64,000 bases of DNA, taken from NCBI GenBank assembly GCA_031761405.1, contig JASEVX010000011.1, forward strand, positions 26,168,702 to 26,232,701, written 5' to 3'. Below the pieces are notes generated by a model. That model saw only the letters and a list, made by a program, of their open reading frames with translations. It did no database searches and was not told where the DNA came from. This document shows, piece by piece, positions 52,930 to 63,850 of this stretch. Numbering within the stretch: the first letter of the stretch is position 1; each line of letters opens with the position of its first letter. The position numbers and the translations under genes were made by a program. This DNA is from Serripes groenlandicus. Taxonomy: Eukaryota; Mollusca; Bivalvia; Cardiida; Cardiidae.

Positions 52930-54310
52930 TCAAAGCAGCCTATTATGCCTCCGTATGATTTAAAATATCGTACAATTTTATTAACTTCTGAAATCCGTAC
53001 GGTCTCTGTGCAATTGCTTCTGATCATATGCCTACGATCTTTTGGAGGAAGCAATCGTAGCTTCTGATCATATGCCTATGGTATTTTGGAGAATGCAATC
53101 GTAGCTTCTGATTATATGCCTATGGTCTTTTGGAGGATGCAATCGTAGCTTCTGACCATATGCCTATGGTCTTTTGGAGGATGCAATCGTAGCTTCTGAT
53201 CATATGCCTACGATCTTTTGGAGGATGCAATCGTAGCTTCTGACCATATGCCTATGGTCTTTTGGAGGATGCAATCGTAGTTTCTGACCATATGCCTATG
53301 GTCTTTTGGAGTATGCAATCGTAGCTTCTGATCATATGCCTATGGTCTTTTGGAGGAGGCAATCGTAGCTTTTAACCATATGCCTATGGTCTTTTGGAGG
53401 ATGCAATCGTGGCTTCTGACCATATGCCTATGGTCTTTTGGAGGATGCAATCGTAGCTTCTGATCATATGCCTATGGTCTTTTGGAGGATGCAATCGTAG
53501 CTTCTGATCATATGCCTATGTTCTTTTGGAGGAGGCAATCGTAGCTTTTGACCATTTGCCTATGGTCTTTTGGAGGAGGCAATCGTAGCTTCTGACCATA
53601 TGCCTATGGTCTGCTGGAGGATGCAATCGTAGCTTCTGATCATATGCCTATGGTCTTTTGGAGTATACAATCGTAGCTTCTCATCATATGCCTATGGTCT
53701 TTTGAAAGATGCATACAGAGCTCGTAGCGTGGATGTGACAATGGCATTCCCTCCAAACAAATGCACATTTTACACATGCACTTCTTTAATCTGGTTTTGA
53801 CTACATACATGTACGTGGCTATATGCCTTTTCCATACACTAGATAGTCACCGTTTAGGTCTTTACTTATAGCGAAATGCTTAGTATCGAATTATTAATTA
53901 ATTCACGAAAACGGCTTAATTGCGTGCGTGTTTGTACATTTTGATTAGTATACAATGTCTATTAGGTAAACGAAAAACCATAATATAGGTATATAGGCTA
54001 TCTATATGGATCTACAGTTGCGGCATTGAGACAATACATCATGCAATAAGCGATGGATGTAAACTATCGCTATTGTCATACTTGCCAAACGAAAACAGAC
54101 CATCGGATATTCTTTAATTAATTTCCTTTTACTTTTCTTCGGATCTTGGTCATAACCGTTCTCTAGGGGCTTTCATATAGTCTACAGTTTAATCAAAAGT
54201 GTTATGTAGGCCCATACACCAAATTCAAAACATATAAATAAAGTATGTGAAGTGTGAATATCCTTATATAGTCAAGAATCTACATTTATATAATACATAT
54301 ACAGAATAAG
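52930..54310 (+). repeat. 1.3-kb dispersed element, copy B
   Basis: It begins CAAAGCAGCCTATTATGCCT, CCGTATGAT, the same end sequence as at 39625. The body matches copy A (47500-48800) in the same orientation. Copy B is enlarged by the minisatellite at 53015-53715. Confidence 0.75.
53015..53715. repeat. Minisatellite, 44-bp unit, about 15-16 copies
   Basis: The unit is CAATCGTAGCTTCTGACCAT, ATGCCTATGGTCTTTTGGAG, GATG. Variants alternate GATCATATG/GACCATATG and TATGGTC/TACGATC, suggesting higher-order copying. Only one unit exists at the same place in copy A (47575-47625). Confidence 0.95.
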
Positions 54311-54414
54311 TTTATTTCGAGTTAAACCTACTCTAGACAATATGGCATAACGAATCAGCCGCGTCAGACTAAGCAGGGTCTTCTAGTGACTCCGTTCAAT
54401 TGATTGTTTGGTAT

Positions 54415-54560
54415 TGTTCATCAATAGTTCAGTTATATCACGGTGTTAACCTGGGTAAGCTACCAGTACTACTGGTTCATTTGTCCTGACACTAGCCAGT
54501 CAGTCGTAATGTTAACCCCGCACCCGAGGTGGAAGGTCGATTACTACACCACCGAGGCAG
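54415..54560 (-). mobile_element. SINE, minus strand, internally shortened
   Basis: CAGTTATATCACGGTGTTAA, CCAGTACTACTGGTTC, CCTGACACTAGCCAGTCAGT, CGTAATGTTAACCCCGCACC, TACTACACCACCGAGGC (head inverted). Confidence 0.78.
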
Positions 54561-54829
54561 CATCATAAAATGGTACATTGGCCTACGAATACGTGAATTA
54601 ATTCATCTGAAGAGACGAAATTAGTTATGGTAATCTTTTTGTGACAGATTCATCCAACATAATTAAAAAAGAATTGATTAACTTTTACTTACAGCGATGA
54701 GTTTAACATTGTTTTTAAAGTAACGATTTGGGATACTTTTGCACCTAGGTTTTGTTCGAAAGTGTCGTGTGAAAAACGAGAAATCGCCTTTACAATGTAT
54801 CAAATTTTTTCTAACCTTTTAGGGGATTG

Positions 54830-54960
54830 CAACGTGTCCATTTTTGTTTTCCACCCAAAGGCACTCCACCATGACCGTAGTGTCGCGACTGGGGTTCGAA
54901 CCCGGTACACCCGGTTTCGAAATCCCCGACGCTAACCACTCGACCACAGCGGATTCCTCT
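54830..54960 (-). mobile_element. tRNA-Ser-like SINE head, minus strand
   Basis: On the minus strand: GCTGTGGTCGAGTGGTTAGC (A box), GTCGGGGATTTCGAAACCGG, GTACCGGGTTCGAACCCC (B box), CAGTCGCGACACTACGGTCA, then TGGAGTGCCTTTGGGTGG. The acceptor stem does not pair well and a SINE-like body follows, so it is a tRNA-derived repeat, not a working tRNA gene. Confidence 0.65.
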
Positions 54961-54969
54961 TTGTTTAAT

Positions 54970-55612
54970 ACAGTTAATAAAATTGTGGTTTGATTGGGGT
55001 TTAAACGCCGTTTTCAACATTTTTTTTCCGTTCATATCATGGCTACCAGTTCACCTACCGATGTATTTCCTGTCTTTCTCACACCAGTTCTTCACATTAC
55101 CGTCTTTTCCTCGTATACAGGGGCGTAGCTCCCTTTAGGCACTGTAGGCACGTGCCCACACATTTTTTCTAAAAATGCCCAAAAATGCAGCTGCGGTTAT
55201 ACACATATGCGTAATGTATCGACCAGATCAGCCTGCGCTGTGCGCGCAGACTGATCCGGCCGACACATTCCGGTTAAGGGGGGATAGATAGAGTAGTGAT
55301 TCCTGAAACAGAAAATCCACAGGAGGCGAAAAATTTGTATATCCGGGTACGCCTGTGTGGCATGCTTAGGCTGATCCGGGTCGATACTTTACGCAAAGTC
55401 CACAATGTTGATTTCCTCACGAGACGGCCTTCACATTGATTATTGCCAAGCTACGCCCCTGATATACTGTTAACCCATTGCTGAACGACGAAAGACACTT
55501 GTCGAATTGACTTTTGTGAAACGTCGGAAAGAATGTTGGCCAAACTTGGGTTCGATTCCATAACACCTGCATTGTCAACACGCGTCGCTACCGACTGAGC
55601 TACCGGGACACG
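54970..55612 (-). mobile_element. tRNA-derived SINE, minus strand, split by an insertion
   Basis: The right piece (55462-55612) holds the inverted head (GACTGAGCTACCGGGA), the GGGTTCGATTCC box and ACGTCGGAAAGAATG. The left piece (54970-55115) holds the 3' body (GGGGTTTAAACGCCGTTTTC, ACACCAGTTCTTCACATTAC). Joining them at CGTATA|CTGTTAACCC restores the sequence seen in the copy at 29037. Confidence 0.85.
55118..55461. mobile_element. TIR element (CAGGGGCGTAGCT ends) inside the SINE
   Basis: Perfect 13-bp inverted ends: CAGGGGCGTAGCT at the left, AGCTACGCCCCTG at the right. TATA flanks it at the left and ATATA at the right. The ends look hAT-like, but an 8-bp duplication is not evident, so the superfamily stays open. 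Its interior 55200-55432 is a relative of the MITE at 37052-37300 (GATCAGCCTGCGCTGTGCGC, CCTGAAACAGAAAATCCACA, GGCTGATCCGGGTCGATACT, CGAGACGGC), lacking that MITE's left tip. Confidence 0.8.
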
Positions 55613-56043
55613 GCAAGAACATTGTGGCAAGAACAATCGTTTGTCAAAATGCTTCAACATGTGGGTTATCATGGGTAAAGGCCCATTGGTACGGATGTAC
55701 TATAACAAAAACTTATTGTTAAAGTACGATTGTATATCATAAAATGTTGACACATGTCACAACAATAAACAATTTACTTACTTATAATGTAGGGATGTGT
55801 TGAAGCATAACAATTCGATTCAATTAAAACATAACAGGAAAGTTAATGTTGACACGCGTTTGGCAGCATTTAATTACTAAGGGATGCGACTGATTGTTTC
55901 GCTAAGAGCACGTGATAAAACTAGGCCACTGGGAAGACAATTACTAGTTAGTGATAATGCACTGACTTTTAAAGCGACATGATTCTCCTGTATAACAAGT
56001 AGACTCGAATTAATAAAATTAGAAAGATACACTGACATCAACA
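55613..56043 (+). promoter_or_regulatory. 5' flank of the transporter gene
   Basis: A CACGTG E-box lies at about 55909. An AT-rich TTTTAAAG at about 55967 could serve as a weak TATA element. The start codon context is ACATCAACAATGG, a good Kozak match. No upstream exon is visible. Confidence 0.3.
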
Positions 56044-57492
56044 ATGGCAGATATTACAATAGAACAAGATGGAATTAAAGTGAAGCAAAGAATTGGATTA
56101 TTCGGCGGAATTGCCCTTGTCGTTGGTAGCATAATTGGTTCTGGGATATTTATATCACCACGTGGCGCCCTCTTTTATTCGGGCTCTGTTGGACTTAGTC
56201 TGGTTATCTGGATCGGTTGCGGATTGTTGGCATTAATCCTGGCTCTGGTGTATGCACAGTTAGGTGTCCTGATGCCGAAATCAGGCGGTGACTACACATA
56301 CATACGTGTTATAATTGGTGATTTTCCGGCATTCCTGGTAACCTGGACCCAAACAACTGTCATGCAGCCTGCAGGCAAAGCAGTCCTTGCTCTTGTATTT
56401 GCGGACTATCTTTGTGCACCTATATTTGGCGATTGTGGTCCACCAGATTGGCTTCGAAAAACCATCGCAGCTGTAGAACTGATTTCGCTCGCTGTTACAA
56501 ATGTCGTAAGTGTCCGCTTCGCAACAGCTATGCAAGGATTGTTCACGAGTTTAAAGGTATTAGCACTTATCATCATATCCGTCGGCGGAATGGTTTTCCT
56601 GTTTCGAGGAAAAACGGAATATCTCAGTGATAATCTGTTTGAAGGCAGCACCTATGATGTGACGTCAATATCGATGGCGATCTACCAATGCATGTGGGCG
56701 TACTCAGGATTCAGCAGCTTAACGGACATTGCGGAAGAGATCATACGTCCCCATAAAAACATCCCCAGAGTGATAATCATATCAATGATTCTTGTTACTG
56801 TTGTCTACATCACGACCAACGTCTCGTACTTCACAATACTTACGAAATCAGAATTTCTCTCTGTCAAAGCAGTGGCTTTCACCTGGGGTTCATATGTTCT
56901 TGGTCCCGCCGCAATCATCATACCGGTCAGCGTCATGTGCTCGGTTTACGGAGCTTCGAATGGAGGTGTCTTTACCGATGGACGTGTCAGGTTTGCGGCA
57001 GCTAGAGCAGGTCATCTTCCAGAAGTATTGTCCTTCTTGCATCACCGAACTAAAATCCCGACCGTTTCGCTGTTATTCAATACCCTATGTTCACTTATTT
57101 TGCTTGTACCCGGCGAAGTTGGAAGATTAATCAACATGGTTAGCTTTGTTTATAACTTTATAAGCACTTTTACAATCATTGCTTTGTTAAAACTTAAATA
57201 CACCCTTCGGAACGAGAAAAGCAATGCTTTCACTATACCGATCGTAATTCCAATTATAGCCTTGATGGTTAATATTTTCCTGATTGTCTCCCCTTTCGTT
57301 AAGAATCCCAATATAGAGTTCCTGTATGGTATGGCTTATCTCGCTTCCGGCGTGGTAATGTATTTCCCGTTCGTCTATATGAACTGGAAAATTCCAGGAT
57401 TTGATTATGTCACTACTATTACGCAACTGATTCTTGAAGTGTGTCCTACTGTAAAAGAAAAAGATATTGATATAGCTAAAGAAATCAAATGA
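56044..57492 (+). CDS. SLC7-family amino-acid transporter (LAT / b(0,+) type light chain)
   Basis: 482 codons, uninterrupted, with the usual family length and about 12 hydrophobic segments. The family signature GSIIGSGIFISP (28-39) in TM1 binds the substrate amino and carboxyl groups. TM3 carries GGDYTYIRVIIG. Cys131 (IFGDCGPP), in the loop after TM3, is where light chains form the disulfide to the heavy chain (SLC3 type). YSGFSSLTDIAEEI...P.KNIPR (TM6-7 region) is also conserved. The protein should be a plasma-membrane exchanger of neutral or cationic amino acids. Substrate range cannot be read from sequence. The start is the first Met, in good context. The gene has no intron although vertebrate relatives have many, which suggests a retrocopy or an intronless molluscan lineage. 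The frame is intact, with all core motifs. The other-strand frames at 56281-57426 are shadows. Confidence 0.93.
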   Translation: MADITIEQDGIKVKQRIGLFGGIALVVGSIIGSGIFISPRGALFYSGSVGLSLVIWIGCGLLALILALVYAQLGVLMPKSGGDYTYIRVIIGDFPAFLVTWTQTTVMQPAGKAVLALVFADYLCAPIFGDCGPPDWLRKTIAAVELISLAVTNVVSVRFATAMQGLFTSLKVLALIIISVGGMVFLFRGKTEYLSDNLFEGSTYDVTSISMAIYQCMWAYSGFSSLTDIAEEIIRPHKNIPRVIIISMILVTVVYITTNVSYFTILTKSEFLSVKAVAFTWGSYVLGPAAIIIPVSVMCSVYGASNGGVFTDGRVRFAAARAGHLPEVLSFLHHRTKIPTVSLLFNTLCSLILLVPGEVGRLINMVSFVYNFISTFTIIALLKLKYTLRNEKSNAFTIPIVIPIIALMVNIFLIVSPFVKNPNIEFLYGMAYLASGVVMYFPFVYMNWKIPGFDYVTTITQLILEVCPTVKEKDIDIAKEIK

Positions 57493-58407
57493 AATATAAA
57501 CGTTTATTTTCCTTTAATTGTGTTTTAGCATTTATGTGCAGAAAATAATTATAACGGACGATTATGTATATAACTGATATTTATCCTGTCACGTCTAGCA
57601 ATTTCGACCCGATAACAGGGTGCCGTATATTTCCTTTGATCTACGTCAGTTAGTTACGTGATAAGCTGGTGGGCACCTGCTTGCCGGGACTCCTTTTTTC
57701 AGCAAGCGTCGCTCTAAATTCCAACTTCAATCGATAACAACAGCAAATATCGTCGATAAATTGACAGCGATTTCAGTTGTTTAAATAAATAAATATTTCA
57801 TTTTACACAATTTAGGATAAATAGAATAATTGCCTTCGGCTCACCCGATAAATTACTCCGCCTTGCTAGATAAACTTTCTCAATCCACGGCACCAACCTA
57901 TTTTTCACTATATATATATTACTGTAACAAAATCATGTTAGTCAAGATACAGCCAAACCAACTATACTGAAATACTGCTGAAAGCGTTCAAACAAAACAA
58001 ACACAAACAGTGATTTGTATATATCTCCCAGATGTATATCCAATGACAGTTCATATTTCACTCGGGTGATATGAGTATGGATGCTGATCTTTAGAACAAC
58101 TCAACACAAATACTCTAAGGTTGGGTATTATCGGAGCAAGGATCTATAAGTTTCAGCATGAAAATACAACTATAACATTTGTATGTTTTACTTTCGTAAG
58201 AAAGTCTTTAACTAAACATATGTGTTAATGGAACACTTAATCCTGTCTTTACGTTCTGAAATGATATGTACTTTCCATGAATTATTGGGTCGATAACTGC
58301 TGTTACGTTATATATTGATTAGTTTTCGTATATCGTTTCCCATATCACTTCGACATTTCGAATGGAAGGTGCATCGAGAAAAGCGGTTTAAATTGAATGT
58401 TCATTCA
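57493..58407. other. Transporter 3' flank, no further gene
   Basis: AATAAATAAATA at about 57786 is the first clear poly(A)-signal-like cluster, about 290 bp after the stop. No direct repeats or A tract mark a retrocopy edge. Nothing else is recognised. Confidence 0.4.
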
Positions 58408-58620
58408 CCCTTTCCCACCACCTACAGACGCTTTTTATAACGCATCTGCAGCAGACAACTTTTGAAAACATTGAGGCAAAGAAAGAAATTGAAATTCCTC
58501 CTATTACCACAATGTTTTCAACTTTGATTTATTTATACAGTTTCAATTACAGACGTGTTTTTTTCTAATTGTTCAACTAAAATATTTCTTTAGATTAGTT
58601 GTATGTAGGTACATGTAAGG
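58408..58620 (-). mobile_element. TTAA-MITE, reverse
   Basis: TTCA at the left. CCCTTTCCCACCACCTACAG, GCATCTGCAGCAGACAACTT, hairpin AAGAAAGAAATTGAAATTCC, ACCACAATGTTTTCAACTTT, worn right end GTAAGGG. Confidence 0.8.
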
Positions 58621-58629
58621 GTTAGAAGA

Positions 58630-60410
58630 TCGACCGGCTCGGTGGTGTAGTTGGTAGTTGGTAGGACGACCCTCACGAGAGCCGGTAGCGGGTGTATTCT
58701 ATCCTTGGCGCTCGCGATTAAGGGGACAGCACTACGACTAATACGCTGATGTCGGGATCAACACACCGGCAGTACTGGTAATCCACCAAGTAAACGTGAT
58801 ACATCTGAAGTACTGTTGCGAGCGGCGTTAACCAACATTCATGCAAACAAGCAAAATCCGCGAATGTGGTTTAATCTAAAGGTCAAGGTCAGCCGTTTTT
58901 AAATTGGTTTAAACAATATTTTATTCATATACAGTTACAAAATAAACATTTTGGTACATTACATAGGAGTCAATTTTGGATTGGAAAACAAGTTTTTTAA
59001 AAACTTATATAAATTCCTTTCCAGCCGTTTTTAAATTAAATGTCCATTAACGAATCAACTGGCTCGGTGGTGTAGTTGGTAGGGTGTCCGTCTCGAGATC
59101 GGGCGACATAGGTTCGATCTAAGCTTATGACATACGCAATACTTTAGTAGAACGTATAAAGTTGGCGTCCCTTCTTAGCTCTTGTGATTGGATTGCGGGG
59201 AAGTCGTTACGGTTGATACGCTTGTGTATTTTACCAAGTAAACGTGGTTTAACTGATATACTGTTGAAAGCGATGTAAAACAACAATCAAGCAAACAAGC
59301 AAAATCCACAAACGGATCATATGGTTAAAGCTTAAAGTCTAACTCAGCTATTTTAAATTAATTGTCAATTAATTGTATCGGTCTCATACGCAATACTGAA
59401 GTAGAATGTAGTGTTGGCTTCCCTCCTTAGCTCTTGGGATTGGAATGCGGGGAAGACGCTACTGTTGATACGCTTGTGTGAAGACAAAAACACAAGCAGT
59501 ACCGGTAATTAACCAAGGAAACGCCGTCATATAAATGAAATACTGATAAAACACAATTAAAAAAAAACAAGCCACAGCAACGAGCATCTCATGTGATAAA
59601 ATCAAAATGTCAGAATCAGCTGTTTGAACTATAATTCTATAATAATTGTATTTTGTGGGGGGAAGTCTATATATGTATTGTTTATATTATGGGCCGGTTG
59701 ACCAAATATTTTAAATAAAATATTTGAATCTTGAAAAGAAAATCGTCTATTAACGAATCGGCCGCCATGGTGGTGTACTTGAAAGGGCGTTAGTCTCAAG
59801 AGAGGTAGACTCGGGTTCGATCCCGGGTCAGGTCATACGAAATAATTTGAAACGGAGTGCTGGCTTCCCTTCTTGACTCTCGGGGTTGCATTGCCCTGTT
59901 GATGTCAGGATTAACACATCTGCAGTACCGATAATTTACCGATGAAAAGCTGTGATATAACTGATAAAAATGTTCATTAACGAATCGACCAGCATGATGG
60001 TGTTTGTTTGTTTTATTGGGGTTTTCCGCCGCTTTCAACATTATTTCAGTTATATCACGGCGACGTCTCGAGAGTGGAAGACCATGGTTTGATTCAGTGT
60101 CCATAGGCACTCGGCCGCGGAATGGGTGGTTGTACAATGTGTATGACCTACGAATTCCAAGGAATGCTGTATTAGTGCAAACCCACATTCGTCATTTGTG
60201 CACGGATTTGCTTCTAGTTTTATAAAAGTGCACGAATAATCACGGATTCGATCCCAATGCAGAGCGGTCAAGGATGAGTGCCATTTTCCAATGCGCATTT
60301 CATCGCTTGGTACTAGTTTGATTACCCAGGGATAACGAATAAGTGAGTTGTCGCTGTGATATAACTGAAATAATGTTGAAACGGCGTTAAACCCAAATAA
60401 TAAAAAGAAA
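58630..60410 (+). mobile_element. SINE cluster, plus-strand copies
   Basis: Heads GGCTCGGTGGTGTAGTTGGT start copies at about 58634 and 59049. A headless copy lies at 59370-59580, and one at 59755-59960 (GGCCGCCATGGTGGTGTACT, GGGTTCGATCCCGGG). An inverted SINE piece (TGTTTTATTGGGGTTTTCCG, CAACATTATTTCAGTTATAT) is at 60005-60060. A 3' part with CCCAGGGATAACGAATAAGT and TGTTGAAACGGCGTTAAACC is at 60305-60410. Bodies share AATACTTTAGTAGAACG, CTTCCCTCCTTAGCTCTTGG and GATACGCTGATGTCGGGATC. Frames at 59796-60463 are repeat translations. Confidence 0.85.
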
Positions 60411-60509
60411 AAGTATAATTGGCCTTGACTATACTTAGTCATAGTCGATCTAAAGGCACTCAACCTTTATAGACAATGCCAGGTACGATCCCTGGCTGTA
60501 CATGTAGCA

Positions 60510-60775
60510 CTTGCAAAAAGAAACCGTGCTATTGTATCCATTATCAGGCGTTGTAATTTCAAATCTTGGATCGAAATCCAAGTCTTCCTTGTGACTGTAA
60601 ATTGTCTAACATCATTCGTCTTCCACCAGGAAGCTGGAAAGTTTTCAGTCGGCCTGGTAAGAATGGCGTATTTGCTACCAGTGGGAGAGAGTGGACAAAA
60701 CTAGTGAGTGCTTAGTTTGCCGCCATGATATAACTGAATAATCACTGAAAACGGTTGAAACCTCAATCAATCAGT
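60510..60775 (+). mobile_element. SINE of the CTTCCACCAGG body type
   Basis: CTAACATCATTCGTCTTCCA, GTGCTTAGTTTGCCGCCATG, ATATAACTGAATAATCACTG, AAAACGGTTGAAACC and a CAAT tail. The head is not clear. Confidence 0.65.
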
Positions 60776-60789
60776 TTTTTTGTATTGTC

Positions 60790-61705
60790 TTTTACGCCGA
60801 TATCAACCGCTATCAACAGTGTTACAGTTATGTCACGTCGTTTCTTGAGACGGACGCTCTACCACTTTACCACCGATGCGGTTTTCAACCTATCAAGTCG
60901 TTTATTAAAAGTCTAAAGCTTTTAACGATAAATCAGTTATATCACGGCGTTGACTGGGTAATTTACCAGTACTATGTACTGGTCCATATATCCTAACACC
61001 AGCGAGTCAGTCGTAATGCTAACCCCACAACCCTAAGTGCTAAGGAGGGCAAGCCGTTTTTACCATGTTTTAAGTCTTTGGTAAGACCCGTCCGAGGATT
61101 GAACCCTGGACCTCTCGCGTCCGAGACGGACGTTCTGCCCCTAAACCACTGAGGCGGCTTCAATCAATCAAGTGTATTAAATGACTTAAGTTTTCAAACG
61201 AATTCAGTTAAATCACGGCGTTTCCTGGGTAATCTTCCAGTTCTTCTTGTTCTTTTACACTAACACCAGCGAGTAATTCGTAATGCTAACCCCACAACCC
61301 TAAGCGCCAACAAGGAGGACAAGCCATTACTACCAGATCTTAAGTCTTTGGTAAGACCCGGCAGAAACTCGAACCCGTGCCCTCCTGCTTCCGAGACAGA
61401 CGCTTTACCACTACACCTTCGTGGCGGTTTCAACCAATTAAGTGTATTAAATGACTTAAGCTGTAAACAGTTGTTTTTTCAGTTTTATCACGGCGTGTCC
61501 TGGATAATTTACCAGTACTACTGGTCCATTTATCCTAACACCAGTTTGTCAATCGTAATGCCAACCCCATAACTCGAAGCGCCACGGAGGGCAAGCCATT
61601 ACTAACATTTTAAAAGTCTTTTGTAAGACCTGGCCGAGGATCGAGCCTGCGACCCCCGCACCCGGGACGGACGCTATACCACTTCACCACCGAGGCGGTT
61701 TCAAC
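60790..61705 (-). mobile_element. SINE cluster, four minus-strand copies
   Basis: Copies at about 60790-60890, 60930-61160, 61200-61430 and 61490-61705 each read, on the plus strand, CAGTTATATCACGGCGT.., GGTAATTTACCAGTACTACT, TAACACCAGCGAGTCAGTCG, TAATGCTAACCCCACAACCC, AAGACCCG, CGAGACGGACG, and end in an inverted head such as CCACTGAGGCGGCTTCAA. They are arrayed head to tail, with ATTAAATGACTTAAGC spacers. Confidence 0.85.
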
Positions 61706-61987
61706 AAATCAAGTCTATTAAATGCCCTAAGCTTTTGATGACGTACATTTTATTTAGAATAAGAGTCAATATACTTATCGTGAAGTTCGCGTAAACGTTT
61801 TGAAATAGAGCAATGTGTCCGTTTTAGTAACGTTAGAAATAAGTCACACTCGTACATCACTGACGCCACAAAAATGCGTCGCTACACTGCTAAGATATAT
61901 CAAAATAGATATCATTACGGGATAAAGAGGAATTTATACTCTGAATAAACATAACTAACTTTCTGAAATATAGTGTCTAGTCGTTAA
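61706..61987. other. No feature seen
   Basis: Unassigned sequence between the SINE cluster and the next MITE. Confidence 0.3.
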
Positions 61988-62208
61988 CCCTTTCCCTCAT
62001 ATAGACGCTTTCTGACGCCTCTGCAGCAGACGGCTTTTTGAAAACATAGTGTCAAAAGAAGAAATTGCACAAAACGTGCAATTTCTCCTTTTGACACAAT
62101 GTTTTCCACTTTTAGTCATAGGTTATCCATTCAATTATAGAGATTTTCTATATTTGACAAAATATTTTCAAAGTCGTCTGCTGCAGAATTATTGTATGAG
62201 GGAAAGGG
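61988..62208 (-). mobile_element. TTAA-MITE, reverse, best-preserved copy (221 bp)
   Basis: TTAA both sides (61984-61987, 62209-62212). CCCTTTCCCTCATATAGACG, CTTTCTGACGCCTCTGCAGC, hairpin TGTCAAAAGAAGAAATTGCA / CAAAACG / TGCAATTTCTCCTTTTGACA, long arm ending GTCTGCTGCAGAATTATTGT, ATGAGGGAAAGGG. The hairpin arms are near-perfect over about 30 bp. Confidence 0.93.
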
Positions 62209-62573
62209 TTAATCGGCGTTTCTGTTTGCCTGTTTTAGAGTCGTCGCTGCTTTGAACATTAGTAGGGAACAAATATAACACCTGGGCATCAGTCAATATG
62301 ATATTTATTAGTTGAATAGAGAACTTATGCAAAGGCATCAACAGTTAGTTTTACCCGGGAAAGAGTTTATGAGACATTTCCCCCAAACCGAGTCCAAAAC
62401 GGGTGTTTTTTAATTATGTGTACGATGTGCAACAGACCGATTAAAATCGGCCCATATAAAAGTTAATCGCAGCCTTCCAAATGTAAAAAATTGTCGTTCC
62501 AACCATGGGAAAGGTAGGGGTATTTTCATCTTTCTGTGTGGCGTTCAGGATAATGATTTTGATATGAGATTTT

Positions 62574-63118
<545 letters not shown>

Positions 63119-63159
63119 ACCGTTAGCCTGATTGTTTTTTAACTTTATTTATTAATTGT

Positions 63160-63232
63160 TCTTTCATTTATAGAGAGTTTCCATACTTTTGACTAAAATG
63201 TCGTTTGCTGCAGATTTGTTGTATGTGGGAAA
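63160..63232 (-). mobile_element. TTAA-MITE right half
   Basis: CTTTCATTTATAGAGAGTTT, GTCGTTTGCTGCAGATTTGT, TGTATGTGGGAAAGGG. The left half is missing beside the microsatellite. Confidence 0.78.
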
Positions 63233-63239
63233 GGGTTCA

Positions 63240-63850
63240 ACAACAATCGCGGGTTGTTAAGTTTGAATGCCCGGGTTTGACTGTTACCCCTTTCGTATAT
63301 ATTTCGTATATATTTCGTAAAACAGCATGCACACTGTTTGTCATGCAATATGCATATTTTCGTCAACCGGTTCTCTATGTACGAACGTGGCATAAAGCAC
63401 CATACAGACAAGTAACAATGAAAAATGAAGTGAATAACAATAAAGATACTTATCATTGTGTCCGTCAACTTTTAACGACATACAAAACGCTTTCTGACGC
63501 ATATGCAGCAGATGACGTTTGAACACATTGCGGCAAAAGGAGAAATTGCTCTTAATGGACAATGTTTTCTTTTTTTCCACAATATCTTCAACTTTATTGT
63601 TTAATTGTTCTTTCATCTATAGAGTTTCCATACTTTTTATTAAACGACGTCTGCTGCATATTTCTTGTATGTGGGAACGAATTTTAAAAACAACCGCGGG
63701 TAGTTTCACACTTTTACGGTTATTTTATGTTGTGAAGAAAACTATAAAAATCTAGTCTAGGGATGTCCAAGGAAAGTTCAAGGTCATTCAGTTTGAATGC
63801 CCGGGTTTGACTGTAATTCCTGTAGTATATATTCATATATACACGTAGAG
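63240..63850. repeat. Duplicated segment around a MITE
   Basis: CGCGGGT(T/A)GTT, AGTTTGAATGCCCGGGTTTG, ACTGT and TATATATTTCGTATA-like sequence occur at 63247-63310 and again at 63697-63850, each after a TTAA-MITE right end (TGTATGTGGGAA). It looks like a local duplication of MITE plus flank. Confidence 0.65.
63476..63680 (-). mobile_element. TTAA-MITE, reverse
   Basis: AAAACGCTTTCTGACGCATA, TGCAGCAGATGACGTTTG, hairpin GCGGCAAAAGGAGAAATTGC / TTTTTTTCCACAATATC, long arm GACGTCTGCTGCATATTTCT, end TGTATGTGGGAACG. Confidence 0.82.

Noticed and set aside
54888..54955. tRNA-Ser gene on the minus strand
   Set aside because: It is serine-like in its boxes only. Stem pairing fails and repeat sequence continues past the 3' end.
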